A DNA stretch of 64,000 nt from CAIYYO01 sp049299895 (lineage in GTDB: Archaea > Altiarchaeota > Altiarchaeia > IMC4 > QMZM01), in NCBI GenBank assembly GCA_049299895.1, contig JBAQYF010000006.1, positions 1-64,000 of the forward strand, in the 5' to 3' direction. Below the pieces are notes generated by a model. It did no database searches and was not told the DNA's origin. It worked only from the letters and a program-made list of their open reading frames with translations. The position numbers and the translations under genes are program-made. Below, piece by piece: positions 49,901 through 60,513 of the stretch (positions are counted from its first letter, which is position 1; every line of letters starts with the position of its first letter).

Positions 49901-51766
49901 GGCACGATTAAAGACATTCACTTCATCAATCAAACCCCCGGTCATGCTGCCGATCAACAGATCTGAACTGGCCGCGTTTACTGAAACCTGCGGAACTGAG
50001 ACGGCAACCTTCGCGGAATCAACGTACAGGAGCATGGATGCGCTCCGGTCATATGATAAAACAACGTAGTGCCAGCCGGCGCTAAGATTATATCTCAAAG
50101 AGTTATCGCTGATGAAAGCGATCAACTCATTGTCAAATGAGGTAACCAGAGCATAGCTGTTCTGCGACTTCCCCAGTAGGGTTCCGCGAAGGGATTTAAC
50201 CGGGACGTTGCTGCTTGTAACAGACCCGTTTCCAAGCTGGCCATCGCTACCGTCTCCCCAGCACATCACGGAACCGTTAGCCTCAACCCCGCAGGAATGA
50301 TACTCGCCTGCGCCTATGGCAGTAAAATTCAATTGTCCCGCAACATAAACGGGCGAAGGACTATTGGCGTCGATAGAACCATTTCCAAGCTGGCCGTAAT
50401 AGTTATCACCCCAGCACAGGGCAGATCCGTTTAGCAAAATACCGCAGGTATGCGAGCCAGTAACGCTGACATCTATAGTCACATAATTATGATTGCCAGC
50501 TATCGCAACAGGGATATTCTGATCAATATAAGACCCACTCCCCAGCTTACCATTTGAATTCGATCCCCAACAGACCGCGGAATTATCGGTCAGTACACCA
50601 CAAGAATAGTGATTTCCCGCACGTATTTGCTTGAACCGGCGGTTTCCGCCCACATAAATCGGGACCCATGCATCAATACCGGTGGATCCATTACCCAGCT
50701 GCCCATTGCCGTTATAGCCCCAGCATAGTGCGGAATCATTCTCGAGCACCCCGCAGGTATGGCGTAGTCCGACGCTTATCCGGGTGAAGTTATAGTTACC
50801 GGAAACATAAACAGGCGCCAAGCTATAATCGTTTGTCCCCGCAGAACTCCCATTCCCAAGCTGGCCTTTATTGTTACTACCCCAGCATATCGCAGTTTTA
50901 TTTATCAGAATCCCACAAGTATGATAACCGGCATCGATAGTTGAAAAGATATGGTTCCCCGCCACATAAACAGGATACGGACTGCTCGTTCCAGAAGAAC
51001 CATTGCCCAGCTGGCCCTCTGCGTTATTTCCCCAGCACAAAACAGACCCATTTTTCAGCACGCCACACGTATGCTGCAGTCCTGCGCTTATCAACGTAAA
51101 ATTGTATCCCCCGATAACTGGAACCGGCATGTTCCGGGAAAGATACGATCCATCGCCTAACTGCCCATAGGTATTCTTTCCCCAGCAAACTGCTGCGCCT
51201 CCGGTAAGGAGAGCGCACGAGTGAGAATCACCGACTGATACGTTGAGAACAGAATCAGGCAAAATATTCAGCCATGCCGCAAGCGTCAGCTGACCGGTGA
51301 AATTCAGGCTCGCATCATCCGGAACCCGTATGTAATCATCTCCTCCGTCGAACTGCATGGCTCCGCCGAATCTCCCGGAGGAGTTCCATGAGGCCCCGTA
51401 TACAGTGCCGTTGTTACCCTGCCGGGAGATGTCCGTAACATGCGTGGAGTTCTCGCCGATGGCGTAATTGTTGTTGTAATTGAATGCCAGAACAAGCGAA
51501 CTGTCGTATACGGATGTATTCGTCCCGTTCCAGTTGAACCGGAAGGAATCCAGATTATGCTCTTTTATGGATACGTTTATTTCAGTCCACGTATTCTTGG
51601 TAAATCCCCCGTCACCCTTGGAGGGATAAGTATAATTCAAAATGGGATAGGCATACGACACGCAGGAAGAAAGGATAAAAAAGCAGATGGCGAGCAATAA
51701 ATAAAACCTCGGCCCACGGACCCTTTTCTTGTAACCAGTGTCTACCGACCCTATGAAATAGCGCAT
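40940..51766 (-). CDS. Giant multidomain surface protein (~3,600 residues)
   Basis: An exported, C-terminally anchored protein. Numbering from the GTG at 51793 (ATG 51766 = residue 10): signal peptide ~10-48; LamG domain 95-180 and 537-650, interrupted at 182-536 by a seven-bladed RCC1-like propeller (seven CWG-plus-GQLGNGS units); Ig-like modules; a right-handed beta-helix ~880-1195 (NosD-like, with N-x-I-x-N repeats); a second LamG ~1555-1785; about eight Ig-like modules on Thr linkers and two 17-21-residue poly-Ser runs; an acidic patch DDEDDED; a Thr/Pro stalk; a PKD domain ~3083-3165 (FLWDFGDGSSAV); a membrane helix ~3475-3498; and a charged cytoplasmic tail of ~120 residues with coiled coil and a SHOCT-like YYSRKLSEEDARKV repeat. 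Role: adhesion or cell-cell contact is likely but unproven. Confidence 0.9.
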   Translation of the reverse strand: MRYFIGSVDTGYKKRVRGPRFYLLLAICFFILSSCVSYAYPILNYTYPSKGDGGFTKNTWTEINVSIKEHNLDSFRFNWNGTNTSVYDSSLVLAFNYNNNYAIGENSTHVTDISRQGNNGTVYGASWNSSGRFGGAMQFDGGDDYIRVPDDASLNFTGQLTLAAWLNILPDSVLNVSVGDSHSCALLTGGAAVCWGKNTYGQLGDGSYLSRNMPVPVIGGYNFTLISAGLQHTCGVLKNGSVLCWGNNAEGQLGNGSSGTSSPYPVYVAGNHIFSTIDAGYHTCGILINKTAICWGSNNKGQLGNGSSAGTNDYSLAPVYVSGNYNFTRISVGLRHTCGVLENDSALCWGYNGNGQLGNGSTGIDAWVPIYVGGNRRFKQIRAGNHYSCGVLTDNSAVCWGSNSNGKLGSGSYIDQNIPVAIAGNHNYVTIDVSVTGSHTCGILLNGSALCWGDNYYGQLGNGSIDANSPSPVYVAGQLNFTAIGAGEYHSCGVEANGSVMCWGDGSDGQLGNGSVTSSNVPVKSLRGTLLGKSQNSYALVTSFDNELIAFISDNSLRYNLSAGWHYVVLSYDRSASMLLYVDSAKVAVSVPQVSVNAASSDLLIGSMTGGLIDEVNVFNRALTQNEVFFRYSSEFQKYNSTHWRFYSNATNLSEGTYAYYGWANDTSGLAGYTDAPYNMRSLIVDLTRPVVYPLSPFNNTYHIDSGLIDFTYNVTEDSNCSLMLNGSVITNSSANKDASQYYNNISLANGGYNWSVSCIDLAGNTGISVEYNLTVYAPLFSLSINYPENRSVTGDNMPGFNYTVTGNRAHYSCELFLDNIPSGNDPDVYNGTATAISVNRSLTEGTHSWYVLCGKNNVTNQSSIRYLTVDSPYGGINHCMSLDLPGVSYNLTANVSSNGTCMHAGADNIFLDCRGFSITYSQTAQGYGVNNSAGYHNVTIENCIILQGSYVAESYGIYQNGSQNGTIRNNTLRTAGPACYGLYSYGGAGNDVSGNDLNTSGSDALGILLYRSNYVAVYNNTLVTSGHNADGIYLDYSSRINLSGNSISVSSTNAFGVHINGASDNVISNSIITSRQSHGMYFSGGALDNTVYNCLINGSLGPAAFGSFADNSWNITRRQGQRVYSRGSEIAGNYYTDPSGGGYSDTCIDANHDGFCDSPYDLLANGSCSGAASCGNDTDYLPLSEKYDLSASLQSPANLSGDNDGSVVFLYLVSGGYGEINCSLVLNGALNRTNTSVSRDVAQNFSLSILSSGRYAWKVNCSDSGGLNASSQTAYFDVILSSFFGGETSDLSNVQDTSNITNLTIESLNYGKIVYVESVNLSGGADLNALINISHNYIRVSSSADPRLNKSAVISLYNLPYGQTPLIYRDGLVCDSCIPDAYSAGNYSFNVTGFTVYSTGVNSDLALWDDNDTEGGSNVIYVNKQGSFYANYTGKASRLPVKGAGVYCSISFNLSSGWTTPQYMVYNSTSRLYRYNRSFPSDGDIMWNVSCNGSSIGYEPLNASDSVSIAPVISTPGISFVYPTKLTNEATNKPWLWVNASINMSGDTTGMIDFNRSLILWMRFNNNTDYEDHSTWSNDGVNNCTSYVPSGKFGGAMVFNRGYVDAGNDSSLNLGKYFTLEAWVNINQYSNSVIISKSQPGISVIGKYMSYGLYLDSSGVAYVAARSSGGSMSTSTTRAVKKGEWVHLAGIFSEGYLYIYVNGVLNSSAGYMSITPEVNGQHVSIGAPIVGGVANLSYSFNGSIDEVRIWDRVLSTEERLSSYNSTRNGIYKNYSSDIVDGTYSYSAHVQDLYGNVNSTSAENVIVDTVKPLISYNSTTSPEGALVSNYLYVNVRATDLNRESVILEWNGTNESFDNNDGIYFWENKTGLVLGNYTVRAFINDTSGNWNSTSLRTYKIVLPTILPVVYNCGSNVSDVYPGESIRVALNVSNGTYPLVNAFFELNSDSSMNYSHGNYSPLSGDNHSYWYDLDTTDFSGGNYSLRCYVNDSRGYLALMDDSNFSVLTRPDITSCVFDNASVMRSWNITFNQSVTPGSFNIVTALFEFNGTNYSASGGNGTFYNLSFNTSSMGTGNYTLKCWANDSGNNSVYYTSGNFSIVTTTTTTTTTTTTLAPYVSLHSPLNQTYYAANISLNYTVTPGTADLDTCWYNLNSDANFSLPGCFNITLNLSDGAYYAIVYANDSAELVTNTSTAYFEVMFTSSSSSSSSSSSSSSSSSSSSSTTTTTFAPVIRMESPLNQTYYAANISLNYTVLNGTGSIDSCWYDLNGSVGLSLPGCFNITLNLSDGDYYTVVYANDSAALITNTSATHFMVRFTSSSSSSSSSSSSSSSSSSSSSTTTSTTTTLPVILSCAASPAIVYRGDAVNLSQNVTPDPPMVSAVFEINGTDNRTSADSAYIASNTRAYWYDLDTTNLSGNVSLTCYSTDALGHVVSLGGGSFTVRTTSTSTTTTTTTSTTTSTTIIPPSITYCLADELSVSQGNALRLKQNVSAGDYSLDQILFDVNGSQNYTYNDSLGSMYWYDLDTSGLSGDYNLTCYVNDTNNNLASLPGGLFTVLTTTTTTTASTTSTSLPEFYVTLYSPPALSSTTNNTPAFSYIVVGMNTSYDCILLLNGSQKGGNSTSLNDTLTQIVPAPLSQGTYYWLVNCSANTAWNTSASRIISIAATTTTTSTTTTTTILPLVEYCGVNESTVTPGIFIQLMQNATNGTSPIDTAFFAVNNSVNHTNYTYSTNDGNRYLYHMNTFGMLGKYSLSCYVNDTGGNMAYLADGVFIVATTAATTTTTTSPPATEPTTTSTTTSSTSSTTSSSSTTSSTTTTTILPLISICSANASSIYRGEYLRLSQENSAGTYSLDTAFFRINEAVDYVYSERSGNSYWYDLDTSGLAGNYSLMCLVNDSAGNVASLDDGIFTVRTTSTTTTTRAYHHSGSSDDEDDEDTQAPTTKAPTTTQSPATTSPQTTAAVSSTMFPTTFSPVTTAPVTTIPGTTLISFPSTTEYAVTTTLVTGTTIEGASSTTPTTEYAVGTSIISPTTLPSAGRDITDSTSPGSQTTIPGRDHDNHDTGGETVSTTIPGIRADPLADAGGPYTSTVGAPIFFNGEGSIRSNNSQFLWDFGDGSSAVGVIVGHAYTMSGTYKATLSLVDELGGKDRDSRMVYVSPLAVYVDISADPQKERYQIGDVLSGISVSVYYSNGSGIGGAHVTGMLSGRRNVSLSFEEQVAGKYYARLDYALLNGEGDFIDLFVNASDYGGNSAGSVKKLILVPKETDLRIIVQSPVGRTFAYGQVVDFSVSFDSGGKQLDEGDLVLYEEWTNNKYSFKRSGKNYLLTYVIPEKARTHIPLILYGTGNMDGKKQSSVKDLGFDLSHELLIEILSPKNGENLSKAGVILLRVAYPDGSGISDEGITGTVQESDVFFRKMGDTYIGNYSFRLSDSKIYVSVADRFGNAGASKAKISGDEVTSPQALLTERNLMQGTAAVVALFLIAVLSFFYLERMRQKAAIQREYEKVLLHIDGLKDVKKNVMQEYYSRKLSEEDARKVVLDNERELVIEQDHLKQIMRRLGSKYWKIEGKKEVIEWITRELKAGKKPEDLKKQLKEKGMDASMVDDIGRKQAL
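44745..45420 (-). repeat. Tandem Ig-module plus poly-Ser repeat in the giant gene
   Basis: Two ~345-base units each encode a 90-residue Ig-like module (LNQTYYAANISLNYTV through SLPGCFNITLNLSDG) followed by a poly-Ser run. Shared DNA blocks include CAGATTAAGGGTAATATTAA and CATCCGGGAAGAGAAA, and both Ser tracts are written with the same GAACTGCTGCTCGAACTG-like codon series on the plus strand. The similarity suggests a recent duplication and makes the locus prone to length change. Confidence 0.8.
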
Positions 51767-51866
51767 CTTTTGAGTCAACAGTAGAGCCAGCACCCGACCC
51801 CTAGCATATTAAATTATATTATAGAAAGTATATAAGACAGAAAAACGGGCACATGAAAGGAAAGAA

Positions 51867-52151
51867 GGCAGTGGTCTATAGTCCATCTTTTGTAGGTCTT
51901 TAAAACATGGTCCGGATGGACCACTAGATGACCTTAGGGCATTCTTCTAAGCGTCGCATAGGACTTGCACCCAAGCCGCGCTCCGTTTCACAAGACCTGT
52001 GGCGTCTTCAGCTAGATGCATCATAATCGAACCGCCACTGGCCGTCTACGTCTCTGTAACGCGGCATCAGCTTACGCCGAATATTTATGCGAGGGGTGGA
52101 TGGAACTTACCTCCCCGTCAAATAGACAGGGACAGCCCGGCGACCACTACC
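51867..52151 (-). ncRNA. rnpB: RNase P RNA
   Basis: A 285-nt structured RNA that matures tRNA 5' ends. Read on the minus strand the ends pair as helix P1 (GGTAGTGGTC with GACCACTGCC). The conserved region near the start, GGGGAGGTAAGTTCCATCC, corresponds to the universal GGAGGAAAGUCC region, and the 3' region ACAAAAGATGGACTATAG to ACAGAAnnnGGCUUAU. TCCATC and GATGGA pair as helix P4, as required. Between them, in order, come TTACAGAGACGTAGACGGCC, TTGTGAAACGG, GGGTGCAAGTCC and TTAGAAGAATGCC, matching the other conserved regions of archaeal/bacterial type A RNA. Ends are set by P1. A TATA-like box lies about 27 bases upstream. Confidence 0.88.
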
Positions 52152-52170
52152 TGGATATATAGCGGATTAC

Positions 52171-52185
52171 GGGAATTTATTTGAA
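52171..52185 (-). promoter_or_regulatory. Probable promoter of the RNase P RNA gene
   Basis: On the minus strand TTCAAATAAATTCCC is centred about 27 bases before the inferred RNA 5' end (52151), the correct archaeal TATA spacing. It overlaps the end of the small Cys-rich gene at 52187, which ends just upstream. Confidence 0.45.
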
Positions 52186-52186
52186 T

Positions 52187-52411
52187 TCAATCATCCCTTT
52201 TCCCAGGATAAGTATTCCTCCCGCCGCAGATTATTTCCCTTCCTGGATTCGCCGTCCCCTGGAAGCATGTGCATGTACCGCATTTCCCGCAGCAATTGCA
52301 GGAGCCGCTATCGCATGACGCGTTAGCCAGACAGGCTGGATTTTTCCATCTGCCCGTCGCAGCCTCATACGACATCCCCATATGTATCCCATCCGCCGCA
52401 CGCGACCCCAT
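52187..52411 (-). CDS. Small Cys-rich protein of unknown function
   Basis: A 74-codon frame whose middle is Cys-rich (ASCDSGSCNCCGKCGTCTC, ten Cys in about 30 residues), resembling a metal-binding or disulfide knot. It has no signal peptide; the Met at 52381 (MGMSYEAATGRWKN) is an alternative start. It could be a small metal-binding protein or the detached C-terminal end of a surface protein like those nearby. I see no ribosome site that settles it. Confidence 0.4.
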   Translation of the reverse strand: MGSRAADGIHMGMSYEAATGRWKNPACLANASCDSGSCNCCGKCGTCTCFQGTANPGREIICGGRNTYPGKRDD

Positions 52412-52570
52412 TTAGATCATTTGTATTAGTCTGCGTTTATTCGTACAGAGACTAAACAGCAAATAAAGAAATTAAAAACAGGCCAAATTGTATTCTAAAG
52501 GTGTGATACATGCTAATCATTAGCTATTACCTCAATCATTAATAAAACGTAGTTATCCCAGACAATCGCA

Positions 52571-54062
52571 TCATGTGCGGTCTGCACAGTCCTGAGGGCA
52601 TGTGATTCTGTCTTCGTCTTCCTCACATGCCAGGTTCCCGCACACCGAATTTATTTCGCAATCAATGGCGCAGTTAGTCGCGTTCTCGCCTACGGGTTTT
52701 TCGCAGAAGCCGTTCCCGCAGACAGACCTATGCAGTCCGCAATCCACGGGACAATTCAACTCATTCTCGCCTGTTGCGCAGAAATTATCCCCGCAGACGA
52801 TCCTTTTCTCAATGCAGTCCCGCGCGCAGCTTGCCTGGCTCTCCCCGACCTCACAGAACCCGTTGCCGCAATCCGCCCCGTTACCGCAGTCCTGGGGACA
52901 ATTTTTTCCGTCTTCTCCCTGTTCACAATAAATATTTCCGCAGACCGGCGCATTTACGCATTTCCCATCTTTGCAGATCGCTCCGCTGACCGGCCCGCAC
53001 GGAGAGCACACTGCGTTCTTGCACTCAGCCGGAAGACTTGATGAATAGTCTTTACCGCTTTCGTATACGACGATGATTCCATCCAATCTGCTCTTTGGAA
53101 GAACTGTTGGACAGGCGCAGCATGCGCCGAGGTTTACCGCGACGACGCAATCGAATGAATCTACGCATTCCTGCCCTGCCGAGTCTTTGCAGTCAGGGGG
53201 ACAATTGCACTTGTTTTCACCCTTACCACAGATGCCGTCTCCGCATTTGAGGCAATAGTAGCCGTAATTGTCCAATGCTAGACACTTCCCTGATCGGTCA
53301 GGTTCCCACTGGTCGAACACTTTGATCAATCCGGGGCAGCATTCTTTGCTCTTATCTTCGCCGAGGCCGCCCAGCCTTTCGCCTTCCTCGACGCATTCTG
53401 ATTCAGTATTGGAACAATCCTGAGGGCAGTTGCACCTGTTCTCGCCTTTGCCGCATATCCCGTCTCCGCAATTGACACAGATCATAAAACCCGCAGGCGT
53501 GAGGCTGCAACCGCCGCGTCCGTCAGGTCTGGGCTCGTCTACGATCTTTGACAGCCCAGAACAGCACTGCGGCAAATCGTTGTTAAAATGACCCGCAGTC
53601 TCGCCTTCTTTGGCACAGTTCTGATTCGTCAAAGTGGTAGTCGACGTGCCACTACAGTCCTCCGGGCAGTTGCACCTGTTCTCGCCGCTGTCGCACACTC
53701 CATTCCCGCAGGGTTTGCATATGCTTCCACAGCTTGCAGTTATACATTGTCCGTTCTGCTCCAGGGAGAGTTGTATATGAGTTAGTCCTTGACAGCATGG
53801 AATCGTTCCTGGTACGCACGGTACATCTTCGTCCCTGCATTTACAAACACATCTTGATCCATCGCCACCGACGGCTACTATCCCTCCAACATCAGCACAT
53901 TCCTTCCTTTCTTCCTCCGAGGGGCCTGCAGAGAGCTTCTTTGTACATATATCCTGGTAAGAGCTATTGTTCTCTGTAACAATTTGTTTGTTTTCCACGC
54001 AAAGGCAAAAAAAAGCACATGCAGACTAAGAACATACCGAATATAAATTTGTGGTGATTCAT
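52571..54062 (-). CDS. Secreted Cys-rich repeat protein, frameshifted signal peptide
   Basis: The main frame (52571-53998, 475 residues) contains seven or eight copies of a C-G-N/D-G-x-C-x-x-G-E-N-x-x-N-C-P-x-D-C module (for example CGDGICGKGENRCNCPQDC), each probably a small disulfide or Ca2+-binding knot, plus a middle segment with CCACPTVLPKSRLDGIIVV. It lacks a signal peptide, but one is encoded just upstream in another frame from ATG 54062 (MNHHKFIFGMFLVCMCFF). One base fewer in the run of eight T (54007-54014 on the plus strand as A) joins the two as FFCLCVENKQIV. So export needs the shift to be restored. This is a sequencing error, mutation or phase-variable switch. Confidence 0.75.
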
Positions 54063-54149
54063 TTTGGATCGATTAATGAATTTGACGATATACCTTAATA
54101 AGAACCACACAGACAGTTAAACGCTTCGCACCAGATCCATTAAACAAAA

Positions 54150-54423
54150 ATACGAAGCTAACGCATATAGAAAAAAAATCCAAAAGTCATACACGTTTGA
54201 TAAGAAGAAAAATATAACAAAACAATGATGAATTACCGTGCACAAGAACCTTAAGCAGGTTCACGAACAATGGATTTCGCTCCTGCTCAATCCACTTGAC
54301 GAATTAAATACGAAGCTAGCGCATGTAGGTCATAATTTTGATGATCATACAAGTCATAAGAAAAATAATAAACGAACATGTATGAGTTACCGTGCACAAA
54401 TAGTTTATCGCTAGGAGTGTGTA
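54150..54423 (-). repeat. Duplicated 3' flank of the 23S gene
   Basis: Bases 54310-54405 (TACGAAGCTAGCGCATGTAG then GTTACCGTGCACAAATAG) recur in diverged form at 54151-54250 (TACGAAGCTAACGCATATAG then ATTACCGTGCACAAG). The inner copy forms the processing stem with the 23S 5' flank (57270-57316). The outer copy carries GAACCT-gctta-AGGTTC as a hairpin. No 5S rRNA sequence is present here. The rest of 54063-54150 is A/T-rich without a gene. Confidence 0.6.
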
Positions 54424-57269
<2,846 letters not shown>

Positions 57270-57564
57270 ACACACTCTCTCTGGCGAACTATTTTATGCA
57301 CGGTCTCATACATGCAGTTAACTTGAGTTAAATGCACTCGACCCTTCGGACCCAACACTTCGATCGGGTACTGCATATAAGATATTAAAATGATAAATGA
57401 ATTTTTTCTTCCTTGTTTATTTCATAGAACCTGATATTTTCTGAGCATTTCTGGGGGTAGTCATTTAAGCACAGGCCGACTATAAGTCTACTACCCTTGA
57501 TTGAAAAATTTTAATGAATAAGATATTACGCACGAAGTATTTAAAAATACTCTATGCAATCGCA
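57270..57564 (-). other. tRNA-Ala to 23S spacer with processing stem
   Basis: Bases 57270-57316 are the 5' half of the 23S processing stem. TGCACTCGACCC and the hairpin around CGACCCTTCGGACCCAACACTTCGATCGGG (57340-57375, read as short pieces) suggest further folding. The remaining A/T-rich bases hold no gene that I can see. Confidence 0.5.
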
Positions 57565-57638
57565 TGGACCCGTCGGGATTCGAACCCGAGGCCTCCCGCG
57601 TGCAAGGCGGGCGATCTACCAGACTGATCTACGAGCCC
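57565..57638 (-). tRNA. tRNA-Ala (anticodon TGC)
   Basis: A complete 74-nt cloverleaf in the 16S-23S spacer. The acceptor stem GGGCTCG/CGGGTCC includes the G3-U70 pair that specifies alanine, the anticodon loop reads CTTGCAC with TGC, the T-arm is GGGTTCGAATCCC and the discriminator is A73. The CCA end is not encoded. A tRNA-Ala in this position is the classical euryarchaeal/DPANN operon arrangement. Confidence 0.97.
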
Positions 57639-57732
57639 TTCCCGACGGTAGCTATCTTTATTTTCTTTAAATGATTGCTGAATTTAGCACCTTAGTGCGA
57701 ACGACTAATCCCATACTGTTTTAGTAAATTTC
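57639..57732 (-). other. 16S 3' processing flank
   Basis: TGATTGCTGAA, TTAGC, TTAGTGCGAAC and the bases up to 57710 pair with the 16S 5' flank at 59267-59310, forming the long precursor stem that is cut to release 16S. Confidence 0.65.
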
Positions 57733-59223
<1,491 letters not shown>

Positions 59224-59393
59224 TTAGTTGTCGCAAAATAAATAAAGGATATAATTAAAGGATTGTTTAGTTCACACTAAAGTTTTGCTTTCAGCAATCA
59301 TCTAATCAGGTAAGCGCGAACATCGCAAATACCCTCCTAACGAACGAAATAATATTAAACGAAATCGATGAATATAATATAGCGCTTTTGGAC
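59224..59393 (-). other. 16S leader with processing stem
   Basis: Bases 59267-59310 (TTCACACTAAAG then TTTCAGCAATCA) are the 5' half of the 16S processing stem, pairing with 57672-57710. The rest is the A/T-rich transcribed leader. Confidence 0.6.
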
Positions 59394-59401
59394 TATATAA
59401 A
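59394..59401 (-). promoter_or_regulatory. rRNA operon TATA box
   Basis: TTTATATA on the minus strand, about 170 bases upstream of 16S, predicts transcription from near 59368. A purine-rich BRE-like stretch is not clear. No second promoter was obvious between here and 16S. Confidence 0.55.
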
Positions 59402-59872
59402 TCAAATAATATATCCGCCGCATGCTTGTTTAAAAGAGCCCCGTATTATGCCTTGAGAGCAGTGAATCAAACGGGCGAAACAAGCCTATAGGAAATAATA
59501 TACGCCTTGGTCTTTAAAAAGCATTCAGACTTTTTCTGTTGGAAAACAGATAGAAGGCCTAAACGAAAAATTAAAAACGATGCTACAATATATGATATAC
59601 AGACTTAATAATGAAGGAAAAAAATAAGAGACATACAGCTTTGTTATCGATCGCATCAATATTCTTTCTGCGGTCCCTACACGCTATCCCACTAGCGAGC
59701 GCAGAATAGTGTGATGTCATAAACTAAAAGAATTTGACAGATAACATATACATAGAGGCAAAGAAACATTAAACAGAAGCGGGTGCCTGAAATTCGGAGG
59801 AATAAAAAAAACAGATTCTCTAAGTCGATATTAAAGGAGACGCATAGTCTCCATTAACTGTGCAAGACTAAT
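59402..59872. other. Non-coding stretch upstream of the rRNA operon
   Basis: About 470 A/T-rich bases without a supportable gene. One hairpin pairs CACGCTAT with ATAGTGTG (about 59678-59714). A poly-A tract lies near 59807. I see nothing else. Confidence 0.4.
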
Positions 59873-60058
59873 GTGAAGATCCGAGTAGTCATCGCAGGCA
59901 AACGCAGAGAGCAAAAGAAAGAGCCGATGGAAAAACAAAGGCCAGACGCCGAGAAAAAAAATCCCTGGAAGACGCCGAAAAAAGAAAAAAAGGAAGAAAT
60001 CGTTTTTGAAAGACGAGCAGAAGATAAAAGAACCGGAACTCGAAAGGGCGAAACTTAA
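59873..60058 (+). CDS. Possible small Lys-rich protein (doubtful)
   Basis: A GTG-started frame of 61 codons, beginning MKIRVVIAGKRREQKKEP, is very rich in Lys, Glu and Arg. The next frame (from 60006) continues in the same style (MKDEQKIKEPELERAKLKTI then KKKAKRIGF), so the two may be one broken gene joined near 60000-60010. The purine-rich DNA could also give such composition by chance. No family is recognised. Confidence 0.2.
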   Translation: MKIRVVIAGKRREQKKEPMEKQRPDAEKKNPWKTPKKEKKEEIVFERRAEDKRTGTRKGET

Positions 60059-60131
60059 AACGATCATTGCCGACGAAAAAGAGCGAGGCGTTAAAAAAAA
60101 AGCCAAGCGAATAGGTTTTACAAATCCGTCA

Positions 60132-60201
60132 GTGGGGTCGAAGACCCCACCCGGGGAGGGTCAGGAAATACCAAAAACTGGGGAGGGGCGGTAGCCCCTC
60201 C
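60132..60201. repeat. Two perfect GC hairpins before tRNA-His
   Basis: GTGGGGTC-gaa-GACCCCAC (60132-60150) and GGAGGGGC-ggta-GCCCCTCC (60182-60201) are perfect 8-bp hairpins lying just downstream of the minus-strand tRNA-His, where they could end its transcript. The first is the same hairpin type as at 22582 and 34476. Confidence 0.55.
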
Positions 60202-60209
60202 GCGGTTTG

Positions 60210-60284
60210 GGCCGGGACCGGGATTTGAACCCGAGTCACAGGATCCACAGTCCCGTAGGATAACCAAGCTACCCTATCCCGGCC
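60210..60284 (-). tRNA. tRNA-His (anticodon GTG)
   Basis: A complete cloverleaf of 75 nt including an encoded G at position -1 (acceptor GCCGGGA/TCCCGGC, G-1 facing C73), the hallmark of histidine tRNA. The anticodon loop is CTGTGGA with GTG, the T-loop TTCAAAT. No intron and no encoded CCA. It is transcribed away from the zinc-ribbon gene, so 60285-60546 holds two divergent promoters. Confidence 0.96.
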
Positions 60285-60380
60285 ATGCATAGATACAGGT
60301 ATGTAATAGGGTTCTTTCTAATTAATATAAGAATGCAGGAAACGAACTATGAAACCGGAGGGGTCAAAAGACCACACTTT

Positions 60381-60485
60381 GCCAGCTTGCGCTGGCATTG
60401 CCTATGGCATGCCTTCATAAGGCCCTTTAGGGCTTTTCTTTTGGGGACGAAACCTCTTTTTGTCCGCGGACATGCCTTCAGGCAT
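60381..60485. repeat. Cluster of five short palindromes
   Basis: Within 105 bases: GCCAGC-ttgc-GCTGGC (60381-60396), TGCC-tat-GGCA (60399-60409), GCCC-ttta-GGGC followed by TTTTCTTTT (60422-60441), TGTCCGCGGACA (60461-60472), and ATGCC-ttca-GGCAT followed by TTTTC (60472-60485). Two are followed by T-runs like intrinsic terminators. The region lies between divergent tRNA-His and the zinc-ribbon gene, where no transcript is expected to end, so it may be a small RNA or a decayed palindromic element. Confidence 0.5.
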
Positions 60486-60513
60486 TTTCGGGAAAAGGAG
60501 ATAGGTCCAAAGG

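Noticed and set aside
54063..54423. 5S rRNA downstream of 23S
   Set aside because: I searched by eye for the conserved archaeal 5S loops and found none; the region is the duplicated processing flank.
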